Below, in pieces: positions 22,125-32,010 of a stretch of 64,000 nt of DNA. The DNA is from Stomoxys calcitrans. Taxonomy: Eukaryota > Arthropoda > Insecta > Diptera > Muscidae. How positions within the stretch are numbered: the first letter of the stretch is position 1; each line of letters begins with the position of its first letter. The notes below the pieces were generated by a model. It was not told where the DNA came from, did no database searches, and saw only the letters and a program-made list of their open reading frames with translations. The stretch is taken from positions 153,757,921 to 153,821,920 of the forward strand of contig NC_081556.1 of the NCBI RefSeq assembly GCF_963082655.1, written 5' to 3'. Both the position numbers and the translations under genes were made by a program.

Positions 22125-22440
22125 GATTATGGCTCCAGCCCATAAACCACACCAAACTATGTATTTTTCGGGATGCTTTGGGATGTAAATCTTGTACGGC
22201 ATTTGGATGTTCTTCACCCCAGATGCGATAGTTTTGCTTATGACGTATTCGCTGAACACAATTTTTCGATAAGATTTCTAACGAACTGGTGCCTCAGGGC
22301 ACGAATTTTAATCACCAATTTCAAGAATTTACAGTCGTTGCTCGTTTGTGAGTTTCTCCAAGATGAAATGGCAGAGTACACTGAACACTTTTCAATATTA
22401 ATAGTTGAAACAAAAATTAAAGCTGTACTATTAGGACTAT
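22125..22440 (-). pseudogene. Tc/mariner-like transposase fragment, diverged relative of the 3.7-kb fold-back
   Basis: The minus-strand frame has KIVFSEYV (where the related family has KIVFSDEAHF), a segment resembling the Glu-Gln-Pro to His-Pro-Glu-Lys region, and WCGLWAGAII. The plus-strand right part (CGTTGCTCGTTTGTGAGTTTCTCCAAGATGAAATGGCAGAGTAC) resembles the right arm of the element at 3734-4344, including the start of the same transposase on the minus strand. The arrangement is the same inverted-fragment order, with heavy decay and stops. It cannot encode an active enzyme. Confidence 0.65.
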
Positions 22441-22630
22441 AAAATTTGTTTGCGCGACATTACCGACCTGTAAAAGCAGAGAGAAATGTTTAATTTGGGG
22501 TAGTGTGTTCTATAGCTGGCAGATCGATTGCAACTATTTCTCCTAATAAAGCTCTTAAGTGCTGCTGTCTTCTAGACGGAGTTAAATGTTTGTTCGACAT
22601 TTTGCTTGTTGAGCCAAGAAAATGTTATTA

Positions 22631-22859
22631 TTGGGTTGCCCAAAAAATAGTTGAGGATTTTTTAAAAGAAAGTAAATGCATTTTTAATAAAACTTAGAAT
22701 GAACTTTAATCAAATATACTTTTTTTACACTTTTTTCTAAAGCAATCTAAAAGTAACAGCTGATAACTGACAAAGGAAAGAATGCAATTACAGAGTCACA
22801 AGCTGTGAAAAAATTTGTCAACGCCGACTATATGAAAAATCCGCAATTACTTTTTGGGC
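22631..22859 (-). mobile_element. TTGGGTTGCCC MITE, right end broken
   Basis: Starts TTGGGTTGCCCAAAAAATAGTTG after TA and runs in the reverse orientation to TATGAAAAATCCGCAATTACTTTTTGGGC. The last bases of the TIR are lost (TTTTTGGGCTGTGAG). Confidence 0.9.
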
Positions 22860-25190
22860 TGTGAGTGATTTTAAATGCAAATGGAGGAAATTGATACGGT
22901 GCTCATTCGAGATTCCAGTCCATGCTTATTATAATAATGCTGCAGACCTTAACGGATCGAGGGGACATAAATCAATATCTTCTTTGGTTACAAATCGTGT
23001 TAAGGATCCTAATTTCAGATCATGTTAGAGCCACGCTCGGTTTATTCTGTTCATATTGGTAACTACTTTTAGTCTCTAGTGACTATTCCGTATAAAAACT
23101 TGTGCTTATAGTCATCAGCATTTCAATAGCGCCCGTCCTCCCTGTAAAATTAGTTTTGTATCCGTCCGGACCGAACTAGTTTCAATTAACGTCTCCCTAA
23201 ATGGAATGACCAGTTGTATCTCTTTCACTCTTATAGTTACTTTTCTCGTTTAATTTCAATTTCTTCAATCGTTTTTGCTCAGCCCTTTCAGTTGTTTCGA
23301 TTTTTAAAAAATCGACAGCTGTTTTGATATTTATGTTATCGATGCATTTACTGGATTAGTCTTTTTTGAAAAACTTTTTGAATTGCCTTTTAATACCCTC
23401 CACCAGGGACGTAGCCAGGGGGGGGCCCTCGGGCCTTTTTACCTAGTTTTAGTCGTCCACTTTGCGCCAATGCCAATTTTATTAGGATACCTCTTTCCAA
23501 GCTCGAGCTGTAGTGGTTCTAAAACAGCTCTATTCTTTGGTATTTTTGTACCTTTTCGTATTTAATGGGTTAATGACTTTTTAAAGACCGAGTTACCCAG
23601 ATTTACATTTTAAAATAATTATTTCAAATGAAACCATTTGTTTTTCTCTTTCGAATTTCATAATACAGTATTTAAAGAAATTGATACGGTGCGCATAGTG
23701 AGTTAGGATCGAAATCTATCATTCAATAGCAAGCAGCATTGATTCTAGTAGATATTTATTAGTTCTGTAGCCTTTGACCGTGGAGTTGGACACAGTTAAA
23801 TATTTTTTAAAAGATTTTAACATTTTTTAATTATTGATTTTCTTCAAAAAAAAAATCTTTTTGCTATGAAAAGATTACAATGAAAGGAACTTAATACCCA
23901 CCTTAAGTAAGGAAATGTGTTAAAATAATATTAGTCGGCCGACTTTTATCTATGAGAACAAGTTTTATATTACACTTACGGTTGTCGCTAGGTCATTTAA
24001 CAACCATTATTTATTTATTTTATCTACTGAGTAAAAATTAGTGTGCAAAGAACGAAAAATGTTTCCAACTGCAATAACGTGGAAATCTCTTCGTATTTCT
24101 GATTTCTAGTTCTATCACCTTTTCTTATTTTATCTCCAATAAATTAGGAAAACTGTAGGACTTATAAAGCCATGACACAAATTATAGCCATATAAGGCAA
24201 TATTTCAATGCAATTTAAACCGGACATATGTATTTTCCTTCAAAATCGGATTTTGATCGATTTTAATAAAGTTCGGAGGAGAACAAGGTGGATTAATGAA
24301 GGTGATCTTACGCGAACAGCGGAAAAGAGACGGCCAGTTTGGCGATTGAAATGTCAGTTCTATGTTTACATTCTGAGTAAACTTCCCCATTTTTTTCACG
24401 TTGTCTTTGTTTGAGTTTCTCTCATTTAACTCTTTAGTTGTGTTGAGAACAATACCAATTTTGAAATGACATCTTGATGACAAGATGGTGAATTGCACCA
24501 TATGATTTGTAGTTGTTAAACAAATGAGACCGCCTTTAATTGTTTCGCCATAGGAGGAGAAATAAGCGGAATCATTTAAGCAGAACGTAGATGGCTCGTA
24601 AAATTTCACAGTAACAGAAAATGTTTGGCAATTCTCGATTTTGAAAAAATGTGGGGAAATTTTCTTCCATATTCATCTTATTTTCAAGTGTACATTGGTA
24701 GTTATGAATATAGACTATTAAAATCCAAATACGATATGAAATGTTTTGAAACAATATCCCCATATTTAGCTACACATGACCATAACGTTCTCCAAATAAG
24801 GTTTTGCGTTTTCCATTTTAGTTTTGTGAGAATTACGTTTCACATTTCTATTACAACGAAATATCAGTTTGGTTGAACTCAAATCTTGTTTTGATTCATT
24901 TCAGTAAGATGTAAATTTAAAAGGATCATAAAGTGGTTTGAATAAGCAACTGATATGATCAATGATCACCATCAACGTAATTGACTGTTTTGTGTGGTTG
25001 AAATCAGAAACGTTTTTAAGAGCAATGGGTTGAATGAAAAACAAATTAAAACTCAAATAAAATTATTATTGCTGTTTAACTTCCAACTGTAAAGCCTCAA
25101 AAATGACATACATATTTTTACACAAATTACGATATTTTCAAACCCAGCTTCTTCTGGTACATCTTCTTAAATTTTTTTATTTTTTTTTTT
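22860..25190. other. Intergenic or intronic region, no supported gene
   Basis: A 134-codon minus-strand frame (24205-24609) and others lack recognisable domains. A GGGACGTAGCCAGGGGGGGG motif sits at about 23404-23423 next to ATACCCTCCACC, which may be the edge of a mini-me element. No confident features. Confidence 0.35.
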
Positions 25191-25890
25191 TTGAGTAAAC
25201 CAGTAAGGAAAGACAAACGTTTGGCGGAACCGACTATATAATACCCTTTATTCTGCTTCTTCATACTAATTATATGCAATTACGAGAGCATTTTTAATGA
25301 ACGGTACATGCTATGTCTATATCTGGCCAGATTTTGATCTTGCATGCCTGTTGAGATTTTACAATAAATAAAACCTCATGAAAAAATTTTTGAAGATCGG
25401 AGCAAAATCGTTGCTGTAACATCCGTAAAAAACATATCGGATGAAAGATATATATGGGAGCTATATCAAAATCTGAACCGATGTTAATGAAATTGCGTAC
25501 ACTTATTGAAACTTCAATAAAAAACACCTGGTACAAAGATTTGTAAAGATGGAACAAATAATGTGCCTACTACAGCAATAAAATGGCAATTCGTATGAAA
25601 GAGATGTATATGAGCTATATATTAATCTGGACCGAGTTTTTCCAAAATCAATGACGTTCATCCTTGAGACAAAAAAGTCACTAGTGTAAAATTTTAAGAC
25701 AGTCAGACAATAAATACCACCTGTACCTTGATCACAAGGATACATGGACAGAGAGATAGACGGACATGGCTAATTCTAATCGGGGAGCTTTTCTAAACCG
25801 AACGGTATACTTATCAATGGATACAACTCTTCTCCTTCCAAGCGTTGCAAACAAATGCACAAAGTTATAATACCCTGTTTCACAGTTTTG
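25191..25890 (-). mobile_element. mini-me/Helentron-like element, family C
   Basis: Head: ACCAGTAAGGAAAGACAAACGTTTGGCGGAACCGAC. Internal units: ACATATCGGATGAAAGATATATATGGGAGCTATATCAAAATCTGAACCGATGTTAATG. End: GACAGAGAGATAGACGGACATGGCTAATTC, CGGTATACTTATCAATGG, TCCTTCCAAGCGTTGCAAACAAATGCACAAAGTTATAATACCCTG. Read in reverse, the end is the typical 5' part of mini-me elements (CAGGGTATTATAACTTTGTGC...). Family C differs from A and B in its repeat unit and ends. Confidence 0.8.
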
Positions 25891-26413
25891 ACTTATGGAA
25901 TAAAAAATGCAGTTACTCACCACATACAAAAACTTTAAATTATTACAAGATCCAAGAGAAAGATTTTGGAAATTTTCCATTCATTAATGTATGTACATAT
26001 GTATGTGTACTGGCAATACAACAAACAAAAACAATCACTCTTGCAACGAGCCAAGCAATTGAGAGAAAGGGTCAAGTGGAGATGTTCAATCAATATTTAT
26101 CGACGACTTACAGTCAAAGACAAAACTGAGTGTAATCAACTTGTTGAAAGTAATATGTGTTCCATTTATAACAGGAGTATATTTGTTTTTTAATATTATT
26201 TTTGTACAGCCCATCCTAGGATGGTATTTGTAAAACCTTGAAATATTGGTTTTAAGACCCTATAGAATATGCATGCACATGCAGTCTTGATCGTCATTAA
26301 CAGCTCTATGGTAAAACTTCTCATTTTTAAGGTTATACGTACTCAGAACGTTTTGACATACAAGCACTATTTGTGTTGTTTGCAGTAACTAAAAGATTCA
26401 TCACGCCCAAAAA
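25891..26413. other. Spacer between mini-me element and mariner remnant
   Basis: No recognisable gene. The 5' terminal repeat expected for the mariner remnant to the right was not found here. Confidence 0.35.
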
Positions 26414-27075
26414 ATGGAATTAAATCGTGAAAATTTTCGTACGATTATTTTTTACAACTTTCGAAGATGAACTTAATTAAATTTTTGCCGATGAAGCTCC
26501 AAGGACTAGTGTTTATCGATGGCATGGTGAATTCAACCGAGGTCGTAGTTCATTCCCAGACGAATTGCGTGAAGATCGTTGAAAATCAGCTGTGTGCCAT
26601 TGATGCTGTGTGCCAACTGATATTGCAAGATCGTCAGATTGAGATTGGGACAATCTTAGGCATTAGTGGGACCAGCATACATTCAAAATTGCATGAACAT
26701 TTGACTGTCAAAAAAATTTGTTCGCGCTGGATCGCACACAATTTGTCAATCGCTCAAAAAAAGGCTCGTGTCGATTGGTCGAAAGAAAATTTTCTAAAAA
26801 TAAGAAACAACTGCATTTTTGAGCACCCAAAACATCGATTTGATGAGTCATCCGCCGTATAGCCCTGACTTGACACCGAAAGACTTCATTTTATTTGCGT
26901 ACATAAAAAATAAAATGGGACGTCAACGTTTTTCGACACCTGTAGAAGCGGTTGATTCGTTGAGAATGCATGTTTAGGAGATACCTCAGTCAGAGTAGCA
27001 AAAATGCTTCGAAAATTGGTTCAAACGCACGCAAATTCTATAGATCTTTATGGGGAATATCTTGAAAAACAATAA
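26414..27075 (+). pseudogene. Mariner-family transposase pseudogene, internally deleted
   Basis: The start ATGGAATTAAATCGTGAAAATTTTCG encodes MELNRENFRTIIFYNF, the usual mariner N-terminus. Then come FADEAPRTSVYRWHGEFNRG (helix-turn-helix part, stops and shift), LGISGTSIHSKLHEHLTVKK and LSIAQKKARVDWSKE. The frame then jumps from the ENFLKI region near 26800 to IDLMSHPPYSPDLTPKD near 26835. This loses the block with the first two catalytic aspartates, and the SPDLTPKDF motif carries the last one. The C-terminus ends with GEYLEKQ and a stop at 27075 after another frameshift. In-frame stops occur at the MHV* and SE* positions. Dead element. A full-length relative would be about 345 residues. Confidence 0.88.
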
Positions 27076-27121
27076 AGCGATTTTCGATGGTTAATATTTG
27101 TCTTTGTGTTTTCTAATCCCG

Positions 27122-27140
27122 AAATATAAAAGGCAACCCT
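27122..27140 (+). repeat. Probable right terminal repeat of the mariner remnant
   Basis: AAATATAAAAGGCAACCCT lies about 50 bp after the transposase stop, the usual distance for a mariner ITR. A matching left ITR was not found, so the assignment is positional. Confidence 0.4.
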
Positions 27141-27144
27141 CGTA

Positions 27145-28270
27145 CTCATTTATATTTGTTTTTTAACAAACGAAAAATTCCCGAATTTTTTGAAATTACC
27201 TTTGGCAAGTAGTGTGCATTATCTAATGCAGCCCCAATATATTTCACCAAATACAAAGATATGTTTGCAATATTATTCGTTATGATTGCCTAGATATACG
27301 GGCTAAGAATGAATATCACTAGAATGGAAGATTTATATTGATAACAAAATTGTTCTTATGTATTTGTTACTTAATGGACCATTAAGGCTTTCCTTGTTTA
27401 GATATCCTTGTATGCAGTACAGAACTTCTTACTCTTACCAATATGCACATTTTTGTTCACAACTGTATGAATGTGTATGATGCCTTCAACTAACTATGTA
27501 TGCTTCATACACCTCTCTTCTTTTGCCATCTATCAAAAACCAGTTTAAAAATCGATCTCAACTACATATGTACATATATTGCAAAGTAATGATGGGTAAA
27601 TAAAAATAAACTATAATGCACCGTTTCCAATATTTTTCAATGCATGTGTACTTTGCTCATCCCACAATAGTTGCATAAAAATAAATATGTATACATATGT
27701 GCATACATACACCCTTCATAAGCAAAGGCTGCTCTTTTAAAACATATGTGTATCTACGTACACACTCCAACTTCAACATGATCGTGACTTTTTTAAATGT
27801 TTATCTGCTCTTCAACATCCTCAGCACTTGCTCTCTATTCGTTTACATTCGCCTAAATGCACATCAGACAAGCCCCCGTGCATGACGTCACGTAAACTCT
27901 AGCAAGTCATGCCATGGCATGGTAGACACATACGTTTGCACACGTACCGGTATTGCAGTTATTTTTTTTTTTGTTCGCATTGCCAACTAAAGGGAAAATG
28001 CTTCAAGAAAAAAACATGGCATTAAAAGCGTATGTTGAATCACGAGTCTTTATTTCATCATACAATTTTTCATGCAAACATTTGTATATACAATCGAACA
28101 TACCAAATACGAGTTAGCATGAGCAGATGGCTACTTCATAAGAAAGACGACCACATCTTACGCGCATTTTTGTGTGTTCTGAAAAAAAAAAATACAACTC
28201 ACATATTTTTAGAGCACAACACAATGAGTGCGTTGTTATGGAAAAGGTGTGATTGCGACTTCGTACCTTG
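27145..28270. other. AT-rich intergenic sequence
   Basis: No gene or repeat recognised between the mariner remnant and tRNA-Glu. Confidence 0.4.
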
Positions 28271-28272
28271 TA

Positions 28273-28344
28273 TCCCATATGGTCTAGTGGCTAGGATATC
28301 TGGCTTTCACCCAGAAGGCCCGGGTTCGATTCCCGGTATGGGAA
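28273..28344 (+). tRNA. tRNA-Glu (anticodon TTC)
   Basis: A 72-nt cloverleaf: acceptor TCCCATA pairs with TATGGGA, discriminator A. The D-arm is GGTCTAGTGGCTAGGATATC, the anticodon loop CTTTCAC has TTC at 28306-28308, and the T-arm is CCCGGGTTCGATTCCCGG. Boxes A and B of the Pol III promoter lie inside. A T-run (TTTTTTA) right after the gene at about 28348 serves as terminator. It looks intact and functional. Confidence 0.95.
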
Positions 28345-28349
28345 GAATT

Positions 28350-29231
28350 TTTTATTAATTTTTTTTTGCATTTTTAATGTCATTGACTTTTTAACAATGC
28401 GTTAGTGGTTCTTTACTAACTAAAATCAAGATCGACGTAACTTGGAATGAAAAAAAAATATATGTATAAATAAAATATCGACAAAAACCACAAATATGTA
28501 CATACCATACCAATTCATAGCTAAATAAATATGACTTTTTGGTAACTTTTCTTTTTTTATTTAAAACTCTCAATAGCAAAATTATATTTGACTGGCAAGA
28601 CACACGTATTTTGCATGTTTTATTTTACACCTCAAGGCTAACGCATCCAGTGCTAAAATAAAACAGACCTTTGGTTACCCATTAAAGGCAAATGCAAAAT
28701 GGTCCAATACAGAAAACTTAGCGACAAAGCTTTTATTAGAAAGTCTTAAAATGCATCCAAAGTTGTTATTAATTTCTCAAAACGCAATATTTTTATTTAT
28801 TTTTTTTTTAAATTTGTCAGTTACATATACATGTGTTTTTTGCATCAACTAATCAAGAACGAATTCAAAAAGAATTCTTTATTCTTCCGTAAGTGAGTGC
28901 GAATTCATGTTGTCTTGTCTGGCGTCATCTGAATGAACCGGCTCTTGTTAGAGAGACAAGATCAAGCGACATTTTTAAATGACGCCATAACTTATCTCAG
29001 CATGCAATTAAGTTCAACTTACTTGATTGAGTTTCAATTACAAGTAATTTACCGCCAACCCCAAAAGTTATGGTGGAATATGTAACAACGGTATGGCCGT
29101 TGCTTACGAAATCTAACGTTGACATTTAAAATCTTTAAATTAAACATCCAAGAAAGGCAATTGATTTTGTTGGCACGCATATGTATGTATGACTCTTTCA
29201 ATTACAAAAGATGAATGACGACCGCGTAGAA
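28350..29231. other. AT-rich spacer
   Basis: No recognisable gene. Short frames only. Confidence 0.4.
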
Positions 29232-29465
29232 TTGGGTTGCCCAAAAAGTAATTGCGGATTTTTAAAAAGAAAGTAAATGCATTTTTAATAAAACTTAGAA
29301 TGAACTTTAATCAAATATACTTTTTTACACTTTTTTCCTAAAGCAAGCTAAAAGTAACAGCTGATAACTGACAGAAGAAAGAATGCAATTACAGAGTCAC
29401 AAACTATAAAAAAATTTGTCAACGCCGACTATATGAAAAATCCGCAATTACTTTTTGGGCAACCC
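29232..29465 (-). mobile_element. TTGGGTTGCCC MITE
   Basis: The full-length family interior lies between TTGGGTTGCCCAAAAAGTAATTGCGG and ACTTTTTGGGCAACCC, in reverse orientation. The TA flank at the left is changed (AA), a sign of some age or of a mutated target. Confidence 0.9.
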
Positions 29466-29734
29466 TATAATATCAACTCATCAATATGATTTTTTGATAC
29501 AACAACAATATATGGAGAGAATTCGTTGAACTTTCAGAAATCGCAATGCGAAGCAAAAAAAAAACAATCGTTCTCTGTGGAGAATAATGATATAACCTAT
29601 TAGTCCTAGAATCAAACCAACGGGCAGGCGCTGGTACGCAAAACTTGTTGGACTACGAAAAAATTGTGAAAAATTCTTTAATAAGGCCAGAGCCACGATG
29701 GCACTACAGGTGATTTACCATTTTTTATACACTA

Positions 29735-29942
29735 ATAATTTTTATTTTTGTGTTCGCTAGGTTCCAATTTCGTGGGGTGTTTATCATCTTTTGGGTTTGG
29801 TATTTCTGCCGATAAGATTTGAGGACATTTTTCTTCGAGCCAAACTAATAGATGTATATGGGATAAGCCACGTTTTTCCATTTGACGGGATACATACAAC
29901 TTCGAACTTCCGAAATGTTGACATTTTGTTAACAGAGCTATG
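29735..29942 (-). pseudogene. Helitron Rep-type protein remnant, downstream part
   Basis: The minus-strand frame contains LLTKCQHFGSSKLYVS, then EKRGLSHIHLLVWLEEK and SAEIPNPKDDKHP. EKRGLSHIHLLVWL corresponds to the QKRGLPHxHILxWL block with the HUH two-histidine motif of Helitron-type rolling-circle initiators (here H-I-H). SAEIPNP is the conserved stretch just after it. It continues the gene fragment at 31052-31690 after a 1.1-kb insertion. The remnant is disrupted and not expressible as a full protein. Confidence 0.82.
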
Positions 29943-31050
29943 CTAGGATGAGGGTATACTAATTTCGTCATTCTGTTTGTAATACCTCGAAATATGCGTC
30001 TAAGATCCCATAAAGTATAGTTATTGTTGATCTTCATGACATTGTAAGTCGATCTAGCCATGTGCGTCCGTCGGTCTGTCGAAAACACGCTAACTTTCGA
30101 AGGAGTAAAGCTAGGCGCTTGAAATTTTGCACAAATACTTTTTATTAGAGTAGGTCGGTTGGGATTGTAAATGAGCCAAATCGGTCCATGTTTTGATAAA
30201 GCTGCCATATAAACCGATCTGCGGTCTTGACTTCTTGAGGCTCCAGAGGGCGCATTTCTCGTCCGATTTGACTGAAAGTATGGTTCATAACCTGATATAG
30301 CTGCCATGTAAACCGATCTTGGGTCTTGATTGGTTGACATTTTGCATGAGGTGTTTCGTTATGACTTCCAAGAACTGTGCTTAGTTTGGCTCAAGTCGGT
30401 ACATAACCTGCTGCCATATAAACCGATTTGGGATCTTGACTTCTTGAGCTTCTAGAGGGCGCAGTTATTATGCAATTTGGTTTACATTTTGTATTGGGTT
30501 GCCCAAAAAGTGATTGATTTTTCATATAATCGGCGTTGAGAAATTTTTTCACAGCTTGTGACTCTGTAATTGCATTTTTTCTTCTGTCAGTTATCAGCTG
30601 TTACTTTTAGCTTGCTTTAGAAAAAACGTGTAAAAAGGCATATTTGATTAAAGTTCATTCTAAGTTTTATTAAAAATGCATTTACTTTCTTTTAAAAAAT
30701 CCGCAATTACTTTTTGGGCAACCCAATACAACGGCTTCTCCCATGACCTTTAAGATACATGTGAAATATGGTCTACATCGATTTATAGCTAGATGTGAAC
30801 CGATCTTCCGATTTTGCTTCTTGAGCCCTTACAAGGTGCAATTTTTATCCGAATAACCTGAAATATTACACAATGACTTCTACAATGTTTAGCATTTAAT
30901 TCATTTGTGGTCTGAATCGGACTACAACTTGTTCTTATTCATTATTCTTTGTTTGTCTAAAAAGAGATAAAGCGCAAAGAACTCGATAAATGCGATCTAT
31001 GGTGGAGGGTATATAAGTTTCGGCCCGGCCGAACTTAGCACGCTCCTACT
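29943..31050 (+). mobile_element. mini-me family B element inserted in the Helitron remnant
   Basis: 5' side: GGATGAGGGTATACTAATTTCGTCATTCTGTTTGTAATACCTCG, AAAGTATAG...GTTGATCTTCATGACATTGTAAGTCGATCTAGCC and a short (GTCY)n run. Internal units with GCTGCCATATAAACCGATC follow. 3' side: GGTGGAGGGTATATAAGTTTCGGCCCGGCCGAACTTAGCACGC. A MITE (30494-30726) sits inside. Both outer flanks are parts of one Helitron reading frame, so the insertion boundaries are well defined. Confidence 0.85.
30494..30726 (+). mobile_element. TTGGGTTGCCC MITE nested in the mini-me element
   Basis: Intact TIRs TTGGGTTGCCCAAAAAG and CTTTTTGGGCAACCCAA, with TA on both sides. The host sequence resumes cleanly after it (ATTTTG before, ACAACGGCTTCTC after). 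It is the youngest of the three nested layers. Confidence 0.93.
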
Positions 31051-31051
31051 T

Positions 31052-31690
31052 GTTAAGTTTTAGATGGAATATTCTTGCGATTATATCATGCCGGCCGTGA
31101 AGCTTTGGTAATGGTAATAGAGCTTCTTTGATTTCTACTCATTTTGGATTGCATGTAAATGTGGTAAAAAGGTCTGGCCGTTCATATTTTCTCACAAATC
31201 ATTTTTTTTTTCCTTGATTTGTTTAAGTTCGTGTATGTTACGTGGTCCTCCTACAATTTGACCAAATTCATTTGTCTTGGCATCGAGTTTTACTGTGGCA
31301 ACTTTACTTTATGCAGCATAATTTGCAATTGTTTTCCGGATCTTGCTGACATGTAGATAATTGGAAATCTGAGTCGCTGCTTCTCTGCCATCGTATATTT
31401 TTGAACTGGGAGGCATCATGTATTGACAGTGGTACTAAGCTGCCTATTATGTATACACTTCCTCCTAACCTTAAAAGGTGAATCCATTTTCAATATGTTA
31501 AGAATCTCCGACCAATGTAATTTGGAAGCAGCTATTATATTTACGAATGCCGTTCATGAAGTGATTGTATTCAGGATGAGAATCATCTATAAGACGTTCA
31601 AAAGCTCTGAAAGTGACTCCACAAATGTCTTTTGATTCTTCTTTCCCTTTTTAAAGCATTATAAAAGTGACATTTATTGTAAATTTTTCC
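31052..31690 (-). pseudogene. Helitron-like N-terminal/Rep domain remnant, upstream part
   Basis: The minus strand shows, in order, DICGVTFRAFERLIDDSHPE, YNSCFQITLVGDS (family NSCFQMTSFGA), a frameshifted GSLVPLSIHDASQF segment (family YHRIGSLLP), KTNEFGQIVGGPRN, and RKYERPDLFTTFTCNPK followed by VEIKEALLPLPKLHGRHDII. The RKYGRPDLFxTFTCNPKW block is the best-known signature of the Helitron N-terminal domain. Its Trp is replaced by a stop codon here. Several stops and shifts are present. Upstream remains (to about 32010) may also belong to it, with ADDYVRQMALSDI-type text. This is a fossil of a rolling-circle transposon. Confidence 0.85.
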
Positions 31691-32010
31691 AATATTTTCT
31701 GCACTATCATCTTCGTAAAGTATATTAGGATTGAATTTCAACCCTGATTTGTACTTTACAGTCCAAATATGGTTTGGATTACTCGTATATTGAGATTGAG
31801 AATATATATTGCATTCCAGATTTGTCTGTTGGTATATTGCTACAGCATTTAGGTGAACTACGCAGTTTTTCTTTTAATGCTTGGCCGTAGTCATTGAGTG
31901 CTTGACGCGTGCACCTTAATGTCGCTCAAAGCGCCATCTGTCGAACGTAATCATCTGCTTAGGCATGCACCACGATCCCTGTCTGAATGATAACTGGTCC
32001 AAGAAGGAAA
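31691..32010 (-). pseudogene. Possible further upstream Helitron remnant
   Basis: The minus-strand text includes a DYVRQMALSDIKVHA stretch and CRTCTNKC-like cysteine remnants that resemble the region ahead of the Rep domain in Helitron proteins. Similarity is weak and frames shift, so this is only a tentative extension. Confidence 0.35.

Noticed and set aside
24205..24609. 134-codon minus-strand frame
   Set aside because: No recognisable domain, an overlapping frame on the other strand, unusual composition, and no splice or promoter support.
29732..30340. 202-codon minus-strand frame as one protein
   Set aside because: It is a chance fusion of mini-me sequence with the Helitron Rep fragment. 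Only the last 60-70 codons are Helitron-derived.
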